From Variovorax boronicumulans NBRC 103145 (GTDB taxonomy: Bacteria > Pseudomonadota > Gammaproteobacteria > Burkholderiales > Burkholderiaceae_C), in assembly GCF_001591345.1 (NCBI RefSeq), contig NZ_BCUS01000008.1, positions 30,437-94,436 on the forward strand: DNA of 64,000 bases, read 5' to 3'. The notes under the pieces are model-generated. The model had not been told where the DNA came from. It saw nothing but the letters and a program-made list of their open reading frames with translations, and searched no databases. The position numbers and the translations under genes were made by a program. Shown here one piece after another: positions 1-11,300 of the stretch (its first letter is position 1; each line of letters begins with the position of its first letter).

Positions 1-314
1 TTGCGGTCCGCGTCCACGCGCACGTCGCCCAGGACCAGGATCGGATCGCCGGCGTTCACATGCTGGCCATCGCGCACCATGACTTCGCGCACGGTGCCGC
101 CTTCCAGGTGCTGCACCGGACGGCGGTTGAGGTCCACCTTGACGAACGCGGGGGCCACCACCGCCATCGAGAGCGGGGCGAGGCCCATCCACAGGCCCAG
201 GGGCAGGATCGCGCCGAGGATGACCCAGCATCCGCTTCGCGCGAGGCGTCGTGCGTGCTCCCGGCTGCTGCGTGGGGCTGCAACGGGAGGCATCGGGAGT
301 GTGGCGGTGCTCAT
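1..314 (-). CDS. HlyD-family type I secretion adaptor, N-terminal part only
   Basis: Periplasmic membrane-fusion protein that links an inner-membrane ABC ATPase to a TolC-type outer-membrane channel. Only the first ~104 residues are in the window; the rest lies beyond the left edge. Visible are a basic cytoplasmic N-terminus, one membrane segment (about residues 28-52) and the start of the lipoyl/barrel-sandwich region with the family-typical VQHLEGGTVREVMVRDGQ at about 68-85. The gene begins 36 bases after the stop of the secretion ATPase, so it belongs to the same operon as the RTX peroxidase. Start ATG at 314 follows an AAGGA-like site. It has no reading-frame damage in the visible part. 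Confidence 0.9.
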   Translation of the reverse strand, partial: MSTATLPMPPVAAPRSSREHARRLARSGCWVILGAILPLGLWMGLAPLSMAVVAPAFVKVDLNRRPVQHLEGGTVREVMVRDGQHVNAGDPILVLGDVRVDADR

Positions 315-350
315 GGTGCGGGGTCCTTGTTCGCAACGGCGGCGCGGCGC

Positions 351-2033
351 TCAGGCGGCCTTCTGGTCCACGATGGCCTGGGCCTGGCGCTGCATGTCGC
401 GCATCACCTCGCTCGCCGGGCCGAACTGCTGGATGCGGCCCGCGGCGAGCACCAGGATCTTGTCGACGTGGGCGATCAGCGACGGGCGGTGGGTGACGAC
501 GACCGAGGTCACGCCCGCCTGGCGCAGGCCGCTCATCGCCTGGGCGAGTGCGACTTCTCCCGCGCCGTCGAGGTTGGAGTTCGGCTCGTCCAGGATCACC
601 AGCTGCGGGTTGCCGTACAGCGCACGGGCGAGCGCGATGCGCTGGCGCTGGCCCGGAGACAACCGCGAGCCGTGTTCGCCCACCGGCGTGTCGTAGCCCT
701 TCGGGAGGGTCAGGATCATCTCGTGCGCATTGGCGCGCACGGCGGCGGCAACCACCGCTTCGGAGTCCACCTTGTCCAGGCGCGCGATGTTGTCCGCCAC
801 GCTGCCGTCGAAGAGCTCGACGTCCTGGGGCACGTAGCCGATGTAGGGGCCCAGCTCTTCGCGCGGCCAGTACGACACGTCGGCGCCGTCGAGGCGGACC
901 TTACCGCTGCTGGGGCGCCACACGCCCGTGAGCACGCGCGCGAGGGTCGACTTGCCGGCCGCGCTCGGGCCGACGATGGCCAGGGCCTCGCCCGGCGCCA
1001 GTGCGAAGACGATGTTCGAGAGCACCAGGGTCTCCGAGCCGGCCGCGCGGTACGAGATGTTCTCCGCGCTCAGGCGTCCTTCGGGGCGCGGCATGGCGAC
1101 ATGCGGCTCGGTGCGCTCGAAGTCCTTCGACAGTTCCTGCAGGCGCCCGTAGGCCGCCCGCGCCTCGATCAGCGTGCGCCAGCTGCCCACGAGCTGCTCC
1201 ACCGGCTGCACCGCGCGGCCCAGCAGGATGCTGGTGGCGATCATCACGCCGGCGGAGGCCTGCTGGCTCAGCACCAGGTACGCGCCCAGGGCCAGCATGA
1301 GAATCTGGATGGCCTGGCGCGCGGCCTTGGTCCCGGCGGTGAACGCCACGGTGCTGCGGCTGGCGCTGGTCTGCATGGCGGCGATCTGGTCCTGCAAGGC
1401 CCTCCAGCGCACCAGCAGGCGCTTGGTCATTCCCAGGGCCTGCAGCACTTCGGCGTTGCGCAGCGAACTCTCGACGTATTGCGCCGCGCGGCGTCCTTCG
1501 TTCTGCAGGTTCTCCAGCGACTTGCGGCTGATGCGGTCGTTGAGCCAGGCCAGGCCCAGCATGAGGACCGCGGAGAACGCCGCGCCCAGGCCGAGCGCGG
1601 GGTGGAACATCCAGATCACGAACACGTACACGAACACCCACGGCGCATCGAACACCGCGATCAGCCCGTTGGCGGAAAACACGGCGCGCAGCGCGGCCAC
1701 ATCGCGGATGCCTTCCGTGCGCATGCCGGTGGGCGTGCGGGCGGCGCGCTCCACGATGGCGCAGACCACCGGCGGGGACAGCCGCTCGTCCACCATGATC
1801 CCCACCACGTTCTGCAGCCGCGTCCGCACGTAGTCCAGCAGCAGCAGGATCAGCAGCGCCACGCCGGTCCCGGCGAGCAGCACCAGCAGCGTTTCATGGC
1901 TGCTGGTCGAGATGACCCGGTCGAACACCTGCAGGGTGAAGAACGCGGGCACCAGGAACAGCAGGTTGATGAAGAAGGAGAACGCCGCGATGTACAGCAG
2001 CAGCGGTCGCAGTTCCATCCACAGGGTTTTCAT
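351..2033 (-). CDS. Type I secretion ABC transporter, PrtD/AprD-type permease-ATPase
   Basis: Inner-membrane exporter that energises secretion of the RTX exoprotein encoded upstream. The 560-residue length is normal for PrtD-like half-transporters that lack an N-terminal C39 peptidase domain. The N-terminal half carries hydrophobic segments (about 12-40, 55-75, 125-165, 245-275). The C-terminal half is an ABC ATPase: Walker A GPSAAGKS near 355, signature LSPGQ near 457, Walker B LVILDEP near 480, and a downstream switch His in VTHRP. It starts with an AGGAGA site just before ATG 2033 and follows the 104-residue protein by 31 bases. Substrate assignment rests on operon position. Confidence 0.95.
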   Translation of the reverse strand: MKTLWMELRPLLLYIAAFSFFINLLFLVPAFFTLQVFDRVISTSSHETLLVLLAGTGVALLILLLLDYVRTRLQNVVGIMVDERLSPPVVCAIVERAARTPTGMRTEGIRDVAALRAVFSANGLIAVFDAPWVFVYVFVIWMFHPALGLGAAFSAVLMLGLAWLNDRISRKSLENLQNEGRRAAQYVESSLRNAEVLQALGMTKRLLVRWRALQDQIAAMQTSASRSTVAFTAGTKAARQAIQILMLALGAYLVLSQQASAGVMIATSILLGRAVQPVEQLVGSWRTLIEARAAYGRLQELSKDFERTEPHVAMPRPEGRLSAENISYRAAGSETLVLSNIVFALAPGEALAIVGPSAAGKSTLARVLTGVWRPSSGKVRLDGADVSYWPREELGPYIGYVPQDVELFDGSVADNIARLDKVDSEAVVAAAVRANAHEMILTLPKGYDTPVGEHGSRLSPGQRQRIALARALYGNPQLVILDEPNSNLDGAGEVALAQAMSGLRQAGVTSVVVTHRPSLIAHVDKILVLAAGRIQQFGPASEVMRDMQRQAQAIVDQKAA

Positions 2034-2064
2034 GTGCGTCTCCTGTGGTTCTGTGGGGCGTTGC

Positions 2065-2379
2065 TCAGTTGACCTGCTGGTCCTGGGCCGCGGCCTGCGC
2101 CGCGGCTTCCAGCGACTTCACCCGCCGCACCAGCCGGTCGATGGTCACCATCTGCGCCGAGTAGGCGCGCGACAGTTGTTGGGTCGCGTCGCACAGGCCC
2201 TGGATGGCGACGCTCAGCTCGTCCTTCTTCGCGTTGACCATGCCGATGCGCGACATGATCAACGTCGCCACCTCGCGCGGGTCGGAGATGGAACGAGGGG
2301 CCTGCTGCGGGCTTGCGTTGTTTTTCTCGTCCATGTCGTTCTCCGTGGTCAAGGTCGTTGAAACGTTGGCGGTGCTCAT
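2065..2379 (-). CDS. Hypothetical 104-residue coiled-coil protein of the secretion operon
   Basis: I do not recognise a family. The start ATG (2379) overlaps the stop of the giant peroxidase gene in an ATGA arrangement, so translation is probably coupled. A second ATG 15 codons in (MDEKNN) is an alternative start. The protein is hydrophilic with no signal peptide or membrane segment; residues about 38-95 look alpha-helical with heptad-like spacing (MSRIGMVNAKKDELSVAIQG and further), and the tail is Ala/Gln-rich. Its place between an RTX substrate and its exporter suggests a cytoplasmic helper for folding or targeting of the substrate, but that is inference from position alone. Confidence 0.75.
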   Translation of the reverse strand: MSTANVSTTLTTENDMDEKNNASPQQAPRSISDPREVATLIMSRIGMVNAKKDELSVAIQGLCDATQQLSRAYSAQMVTIDRLVRRVKSLEAAAQAAAQDQQVN

Positions 2380-5300
2380 GTCGACAGCACGAAGTCGGCC
2401 TGCGTGATGGTGTTCGTTCCCACCCCGTTCACGCCCATCAGCAGGATGCTTTCCAGGCCGTCGAACTCGACCAGCGTGTCGGCGCCCAGGTCGGTGATGG
2501 ACACGTTGGCGGCAAAGTTGCCGGCGTTGATCCCCATCGCGGAGATGTTCAGCCGGTCCTGCCCGTTGAGCAGGTTCCCGCTGGCATCGAAGCCGAGGAT
2601 CGTGTCGTTGCCGAACCCCGGCGCGAACACGAAGACGTCGTCTCCCGTTCCGCCGTCCATGGTGTCGTTGCCCGTGCCGCCGGTCAGCCGGTCCGCGCCC
2701 GCCCCGGTGTTGAGGGTGTCGTTGCCGCCACCGCCATCCACCACGTTCGCGGAATTCAGGAGCGCCACGGGCGCGAAGCTGATGTTGTCGTTGCCCTGGC
2801 TGCCGATCACGTTCTCCACCGAGCTCAGCGTGTCGGTGCCGGTCTCGGCGCTGGTGGCGGAGGTCGGCGTGACCGTGGCACCGGCCGAGGTGGCGGACAG
2901 GTCGTAGGTGTCGTTGCCGGCGCCGCCGGCGTAGCTGTCGTTGCCGTCGCCCACCGTGGCGATGAGGGTGTCGTCGCCCGCATCGCCGTCCACCGTGTCG
3001 CTGTCCAGCCCGCCGGTGAGCCTGTCGTCGCCCGCTTGGCCGTTGATGGTGTCGTTGCCCGAGCCACCCAGCACGATGTCGGCACCGGCACCGGCGCTGA
3101 TGGTGTCGTTGCCGCCCTGGCCGTCGATGAAGTTCGCGCCGCCATTGACGACGATGATGTCGTTGCCCTGGCTGCCGATGATGTTCTCCATCGTGTTGAG
3201 CGTGTCGGTGCCGATCTGCGCGCTCGTGGCAAGGTTGACCGTCACCGTCGCGCCGGCCGTGGTGGCCGACAGGTCGTAGGTGTCCACGCCGGCCCCGCCG
3301 ACATAGCTGTCGTTGCCGTCGCCGATCGTCGCGACGAAGCGGTCGTCGCCGCCACCGCCGTTCAGTGCGTTGGCACCGGTGTTGCCGGTCAGCGTGTCGT
3401 TGCCGGCGCCACCGGTCACGTTCTCGATGTTCGCCACCGATTCGAAGCCCGTGGCCGTGCCGGTGGCCAGGTTCACGGTGACGGCCGTGGTCGTGGCACC
3501 GTAGCTCAGGGTATCGACGCCGCCCTGGAGGTCGGCCGTGACCGCCTCGACGTCGGTGACGGTGCCGCCCGCCAGGGAAGCGATCGCCGTTCCCGTCAGC
3601 ACCACCGCGAGCGTCTGGCCCAGCGCCGTGCCGGCGATGGTCAGCCGGTCGTTGGCGCCCGCGCCGCCGTTGATCGTGTCCGCGCCGTCGCCGACGAGGT
3701 AGTGGAAGAGGTCGTCTCCCGCGCCGCCGTCGACCGTGTCGTTGCCGGCGCCGCCGGTGAGCGTGTCGTTGCCCTCGCCACCCGTCACGGTGTCGTTGCC
3801 GCCGCCGGCGTCGATGACATCGTTGCCGCCCTGGCCGTCGATCACGTTCGCGCCGCCATTGACGACGATGCTGTCAGCGCCCTGGCTGCCGATGAAGTTC
3901 TCGATGGAAGACAGCGCATCGGTGCCCGTCTGCGCGCCCGTGGCGGTCGTCGGGGTGATCGTCACGCCCGCGGAAACCGCGGAGAGGTCCAGCGTATCGG
4001 TGCCGCCGCCGCCGGTGTAGCTGTCGTTGCCGTCGTTCACCGTCGCGACGAAGCGGTCGTCGCCGCCGCCGCCGTTGAGCACGTTGGCCAGCGCATTGCC
4101 CACGAGCACGTCGGCGCCGCCGCCTGTCGTCACGTTCTCGATGCCGGCGATCGAGGTGAAACCTGAGGCCGTTCCGGCCGTGAGGTTCACCGAGATGGCG
4201 GCGGCGCTGGTGTAGGTCAGCGTGTCCACGCCGGCCAGCAGGTCGGCCGTGACCGACTCGACATTGCTCACCGTGCCGCCGGCCACCACCGTGAGCGCGG
4301 TGCCGTTGTAGCTCACCGCGAGCGCGTCGGCCGCCGCCGTTCCGATGACGTTCAGGGTGTCCAGCCCCGCGCCGCCGTCGACGGTGTCCGTGCCTTCGCC
4401 CATCGTGTAGTTGATGGTGTCGTTGCCGGCGCCGCCGGCGATGCTGTCGCTGCCCGCGCCGCCGTCGATGAGGTCGTCCTGGCCGAGGCCGTTGATGGCG
4501 TCCGCGCCGCCGCCGCCAAAGATCACGTCCTGGCCTTCAGTGCCCGTGAGGACCTGGGCGGCGTTGTTGGCCGCGATGAAGTCGCCCGTGACCACGGTGG
4601 CCGCGGAGCGCACCGTCTCGAGCGCGCCCGCATCGTCCGTGAAGCTCACCGTCAGGCGCAGTTCGCGGTTGACCTGGTCGGCGCCCGGCGTGAAGGTCGC
4701 CAGCGTGGCGCCCGCGATGGGCGTGAACCCGGCGCCGCCGCCGCCGACACCCGTGTTGACGGCCTGTTCCCACTGGTAGCTGAAGACGGCACCCGTCAGC
4801 CCGTCCACGTCGCTGATGCCGAGGGTCGATGCCGTCAGCAGCTGGCCTTCGGTCGGCGTGGTGTCGCTGATCGTCGGCTGCCCGGTGGCCGCGGTGTTGA
4901 GGGCCAGCGGCGCGGTCGTGGCGGAGTACACGTTCTCCAGCACGTCGTTGGCATCCTTGTAGACCGCCCGCACGCGCAGCGCCAGGCCGAGCTCGAAGGT
5001 CCGCGGCGTGAAGCTCGTGCCCGTGGCCCGGGCCACTTCGCCGCCGGCGTTCTCTATCAGGATGTCCTCGAAGATGCCGGGGCGGACCTCGGCCTGCCAG
5101 AAGTAGGCGATGGGGCCGGTGATCGCACCGTCGGGGTTGGTCGCGCTGACGTTGTCCGGGTCGGTCACGCCCAGGGCCGACACGGTGAGGGTCGCGCCCA
5201 GGGTGGGCGTGGTGTCGCTGAGGGTCAGCTGGCCTTCGGGATCGAGGTTGAAGCCTTCTTCCGCAATGAACGCCGCGCCATCGGAGAACTGCAGGCGCTC

Positions 5301-8300
5301 GATGTTGCGCACCACGTCGATGCCGTCGGCGCCGGCCACGCCGTCCACGACATGGCTGATGCGCCAGACATCGTTTTCGAGGAAGGTGATCTCGTAGTTG
5401 CCGAAGACGTCCGAGAAGACGGCCGTGTCGAAGTCCGGCGCATCAGACATCAGGATCTCGCGGGCAATGGTGAGTTGACCCGGGTTGTAGGTGCCGTCGA
5501 AGACGCGCCCCTGCAGCTCGAGGTCGGTCATGGTGTCATAGCTCGCGATCTCGGCGCCGGTTCCGTCGGCGTTCTCGCGCACGCTGATGCGCACGTTCAG
5601 CCAGGCGTCGCCGTCGATGATGTCGTTGCCGCCGCGGCCTTCCAGCAGGTCGCTGCCGCCGCCGCCCAGGATGATGTTGCCGGCGAACGAAGTCACCGGT
5701 CCGTCCATCTCCATGCCGACACCGAGCACCTGGTCCAGGAGGCTCTGCAGTCCGTCGATGAGCTCGATGTGGGTCAGCACGCTGCCCGTGGTGCCCGACA
5801 GCGCCATCGCGGCCGCATCGTTGTCGTCGCCGCGCAGGACGTCGGCGTGCGCCGAGCCCGACATGCCCTCGACCGAAGTGAACCGCGCCAGCACGGTCGC
5901 GTTCGAGATCGGCACGGGCGTCTCGTCGAAGGCACGAAGGAACAGGTCGGCCGTGACGCCGAAGGCGTCGTCCTTGAACCCGGCCCAGTCGAAGCCGGAG
6001 CCGCCTTCGTAGCGGTCCACCTGCCCGCCGTTGCCGAACATGATGTCGTCGCCGCCTTCGCCGTCCATCCGGTCGGAGATCGAGTTGCCGATGAAGACGT
6101 CGTGGCCCACCACCTGGTCGCGGGCGAAGGCGTCGAAGTTCTCGCCGGCGCTGCCGTCGGCCATGCCTTTCTCGATCCAGTCGTCGCCTTCGTTGCCGAA
6201 CACGAACTCGTTGCCGCGGGCGCCGAGGATGAAGTCGTTGCCCGTGCCGCCGAACGCCTCGGACGGGTCTTCGCCGGTGACGATGAAGTCGTTGCCGTGG
6301 CCGCCCAGGATCAGGTTGATGCCGTTGCCGCCGTGGATGGCGTCGTTGCCGTCGCCGCCCTGCATGTTGTCGTCGCCACCCAGGTCCGTCATGATGTCGT
6401 CGCCGGCCCCGCCGAAGACGAAGTCGTTGCCGTCCCCGCCTTCGAGCCGGTCATTGCCGGCGTCGCCCCAGAGCGTGTCGTCGCCGATGCTGGAAATGAT
6501 GGTGTCGTTGCCTGCGGTACCGCCCAGAACGACGTGGTCCTCACCGCTGTACTGCAGGTAGTTCGGATCGGCCGCTTCGGTGCCGGGGTTGTTGCGCAGC
6601 ACCAGTGGCGTCAGGCTCCCCTCGGCCGTCGGATCGTCGCGCCCGTCGAGCCCCAGGCCCGTGAACTGCCGGGACGGGTCCACCTCCAGCGTGAACCCCG
6701 GCGTCGTGAAGATGTCGCCGGGCAGGTGCTCGACATCGGTGTTGGCCATCACCAGCCGGGCGAAGGAGTTGTTCTCCAGCTCGGTGAGGAAGTTCAGGCC
6801 CTGCGTGCGCTCCAGGTAGTAGAAGCGGTCGCCGTCCTGCAGCTTCTCCATCTGCTCCTCGAAGACGAAATTGAAGGTCGAGCCCAGCAGGCCGCCGAAC
6901 GGCATCTGCTTTTCGGCCAGGCCGCCGATCCACAGGTCGATGTCGTCGACGCCGGTGGTCGTGATGCCGGCCTCGTCCGCGTAGGCATTGCGTCCGTACA
7001 GGAAGTCGAGCCGGTCCTCCGGCGCACCGATGCCGCCGTAGACCAGCGCCACCGCTGCCGCGCGCTTCTCGATCAGGGTGTCGGCGGCGGCCAGGCTGGC
7101 GTGCACGCCGTAGGCCGCAATGAAGTTGACCACCGAGGCCTCATGCTTGATGTGCTGCATGAAGTCGACCCAGTTCGCGTAGGGCTTGAGCTGGCTGTCG
7201 CCGGTCACGCCATAGAAGTCGCGCCGCGCGGCGTTGAGTGTCGGCACGCCGGTGTCGCGCCCGCGCACGATGTTGATCGTCGCCAGGTCGAGCGGCAGGC
7301 CGAGCAGGTTGTTGCGCAGGGCCTCGGTCACGAACTCGTCGATCTCGTTGCCCTGTTGGCGCGTGAGGCCGCGCGCGAGCGCGCCGGCCGCTTCATCCGC
7401 CGTGATGCCGCTGGCTGCGAACGCGAGCGGATTGAGGAAGGCCTCGATCAGCCCGAGCTGCTGCGTGGGGTCGGCCGTGCCGCCGATCACGTTGAAGTCG
7501 ACGTCGAAGCGGTCCACCGTCTCCGTCAGCATCGAGTGGCCGAAGCGGTACACCGTGTGGGCGAACTCGGCGACGATCGATGGATCGATCTCGGTGTCGT
7601 AGACCTGGGTGGCGGCAAAGAAGATGTCGATCTGCGGCTGCACCTTGCGCGCGAACTCTTCGAACACCAGGTGCTGGTACTGCATCTCGGTGCCGAAGCG
7701 GGCCGCCTGGAACAGGCGCTCGCCGTCCCACGAGCCATCGGGCAGGTGCCATTCGGCAATGAAGGCCGCGTCGCCCGACGCCATGATCACCGCCTTGGTG
7801 TGTTCGACCAGCCGGTTGTGCTCGGCGTGGAACACATGGTGAATGCTGGTCAGCGCGATGTTCTCGTTCACCCGGCCGTCGCCGGCGATGTAGTGCGCAT
7901 CGAGCAGTTCGTCGTCGTAGAAGCCCGCGGCCGGTGTGCCGCCGATCTGGTCGTCGGCATCGGCCGTCAGCGCGACGCCCTGGCTGTTCACCGGGTTGGC
8001 GGTGTGGGCGATGTCGGCCAGGAACACGTGGCCCGTGCGCACGGCCAGGCTTGCATCGATCGGCGCGCCCGGCGAGCCCGAGGCCAGCGTTCCGCCGGCC
8101 TGCAGCACGATCTGCGCGAAGCCGGTCACCGGGTCGGGAATGAAGTTGCCGTACTCGTCGGCCGCCAGCAGCGGCAGGTTGAGCGCGTCGGCATTGTCCA
8201 GCGCGATGCCCAGCAGGTCGCGCGCCTGCGCCTTGACCACCGCCCAGGTGGCCATGCCGCCCAGCTCGATGTCGTCGGCCGTGCCGAAGAGGCCGTCGGC

Positions 8301-11300
8301 ACCGAGGTCGCGGTTGGTGATCAGCCGCCCGGTGGCGACCGGCTTGCCGTCGGCGTTGAGCTCATAGGCGCGCAGGAAGACCTGGTGCGAGGGGTGCGAC
8401 GTGTAGGTCTGGTTCTGGTCGATGAAAGGCGTCGTGAGGTTCGTGGCCTCGTGCGTGGTGTCGTCCGCGGTGCCCATGACGCCGTCGGCGCCGGGTCCGG
8501 CAACCTGGGTGGCGCGCGTCAGCACCAGGAAGTTGCTGTTGCTGCCCGACACATAGAGCGGGTCGTCGGGCTGCAGCGGGACGAAGATGGTGCCGTTGCC
8601 GCCCTTGGCCACGAGGTCCAGGCCGTGGTCGAAGAACTGGCCGAAGAAGGTCATGAAGGCGTTGAACGGCGCCGACAGGCCTTCGTCCGGCGCGGTGTTC
8701 GGAATGACCAGCAGGGTGCCGACGGGAATCGCCACGCCGTCCAGGTCGTACAGCACACCGTCCACCAGCGTGCCCAGGCCCGCGTCGACGAATGCGCTCA
8801 CCGCCGCCGGGTTGTTGCTCGTCATGTCGACGATCAGGTTGCTGATGATGCGCGGGTCGGCGTCCACCACATTGCCGCTGGGGCCGTAGTCCGTGTTGGT
8901 GAGCGTGCCCCCCGGGCCGAGGTTGATGGTGTCACCGTCCTGGTCGTTGCGGAACACCGGATCGACCAGGCGCGGGAACACCTGGTCCGCGGCGCCGAAG
9001 CCGGACTGGCCCTGCACCAGGTTGTTGTAGGAGCCGTCCACCGTGCGCAGGCCCAGCGGCGCGCGCGCGTTGTCCAGGATGTCGGTCAGCGCCTCGCCGT
9101 TCGCATGCCGCTCCGAGATCTTGATCTGCTCCAGGATGAACTGCAGGTCGGACTGGAGGAAGCGCACGCCCGCGCTGTCGACCAGCGCGGAGGAGGGCGC
9201 CGGCGCCGGCGGCACGACGGCCGCCACGCCAGTGACCGCCGCGGTGGGCGCGGAGTACACGGTTTCCAGCACGCCGTCGGCATCGCGGTAGACGGCCCGC
9301 ACCCGGATGGCCAGGCCGTCGAACGGCGCGGTGACCCGGAAGGTCGTGCCGTTCACCGTGGCGGGCTGGCCGCCGCCCAGGTCGATGATGTCGCGGAACA
9401 CGCCCGGCGCGCGCACCGGGTCGGCCTCGTACTGCCACGTGTAGCTGATCGGCCCGGTGACGGTGCCGCCAGGATTGTCCGCATCGGTGAGGGCGGCCGA
9501 CACGCTCAGGAGCTGGTTGATCTGCGGCGTGTCGTCGCTGATCGTGACCGAGCCGCCCGGTGCGTTGTTGCTGCCGGACAGCAGCTGGACGGCGTCGGAG
9601 AACTGCAGCCGCTCGATGTTGCGCAGGATGTCGGTGCCGTCGGTGCCGACGTTGTCGGTGACGGTGGTGCGGCCGTCGGCGCCGGTGGTGACGGTGTAGT
9701 TGGCGCGCAGCCCGGAGAACATCGCGGTGTCGTAGTCGGCGCTGTCGGACATCAGGATCTCGCGCACGATGCTGAGCTGGCCCGGGTTGATCTCGCCCGA
9801 GAGCATGCGCGGCACCAGCTCCTTCAGGCTGTCGACGCTGGTGAGGCCGGGCACGCCCGAGACGGCGATGCGCACGTTGAGCCAGGCGTCGCCGTCGATG
9901 ATGTCGTTGCCGCCGCGGCCCTCGATGAGGTCGCTGCCGTCGCCGCCCAGGATGATGTTGCCCTCGCCGAACGAGGTCATGCCCGCGGGCAGCAGGCCTT
10001 GCAGGCCGTCGATGAGCGCGATGTTGGTGAGCACGCTGCCGGTCCAGCCCGCCTGCAGGATCTCGACGGCGTCGGCGTCGTCGCCGCGCAGGAAGTCGGC
10101 GAAAGCCGATCCCGACAAGCCTTCGGTGAAGGCGAAGCGGTCCATCATCGCGGCGTTCGAGTTGACCACCGGGGGCACCACGAAGTCGTTGACGATCATG
10201 TCGGCGGTCACGCCGTACTTGTCGAACTTGTAGCTGGCCCAGTCGAAGCCGGAGCCGCCGTCGAAGTGGTCTTCGCCGTCGGAGCCGGTGAAGATGTCGT
10301 CGCCGCCTTCGCCGATCAGCTCGTCGAAACCGCCGCCGGAGATCAGGACGTCGTTGCCGATGACGCTGTCTTGCACGAGCGGGTCGAAGCTGTCGCCCGT
10401 GGTGCCGTCCTGGGTTCCCAGCTCGATCCAGTCGTGGCCCTCGTTGCCGAATGTCGGCAGGTTGCCCTTGCTGCCCAGGACGAAGTCGTTGCCCTGGCCG
10501 GCAAAGACTTCGGAAACGTCCTCGCCGGTGATGATGAAGTCGCTGCCGTCCCCGCCGATGATGAGGTTCGCACCGTTGCCGCCGTGGATGACGTCGTTGC
10601 CCTCGTTGCCCTTGAGCACGTCGTCGCCGCCGCGGTCCGTGATGATGTCGTCGCCCGCGCCGCCCTCGACCTGGTCGTTGCCGTCGCCGGACTCGATGCG
10701 GTCGTTGCCGCCGTCGCCGTAGATGGTGTCGTCGCCGATGCTGGCGATCAGGGTGTCGTTGCCGGCGGTGCCGCCGAGCACGACGTGTTCGTCGCCCGTG
10801 TAGCGCAGGTAGGTGGTCTCCACGGCCGCGGTCGTGGGATCGTCACGGATCACCAGCGGGGTGAGTTCGGTGCCGCCCTCGGTCGGGTCGCCGTGACCGT
10901 CCACGCCGATGCCGGTGAACTGGCGCGACTGGTCGACCTCGAGGATCAGGCCCGGGGTCGAGAAGATGTCGGCCGGAAGGTGCGTGGCGTCGGTGTTGAG
11001 CATCACCAGCTTGGCGAAGGTGTTGTTCTCCAGTTCGGTGAGGAAGTTGAGGCCGGCCAGACGGGAGAGGTAGTAGAAGCGGTCGCCGTTCTGCAGCGCC
11101 TCCATCTGCGACTCGAAGACGAAGTTGAAGGTCGAGCCCAGCAGGCCGCCGAAGGGCATCTGCTCTTCGGCCAGGCCGCCGATCCACAGGTCGATGTCGT
11201 CCACGCCCGTGGTGGTGACACCGCCGACCATCGCGTAGATGCCCGTGCTGTTCAGGAAGGCGAGCCTGTCTGCTTCGTCTGCAACGAAGCTGCGCTCCGC

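Noticed and set aside
60..2072. 670-codon plus-strand open frame opposite the HlyD and ABC genes
   Set aside because: Antisense shadow; the minus strand holds a clear ABC transporter with all motifs.
2590..4560. Possible CRISPR-like or satellite repeat from regular DNA repeats
   Set aside because: The repetition follows codons for RTX nonapeptides with diverging sequence; no spacers.
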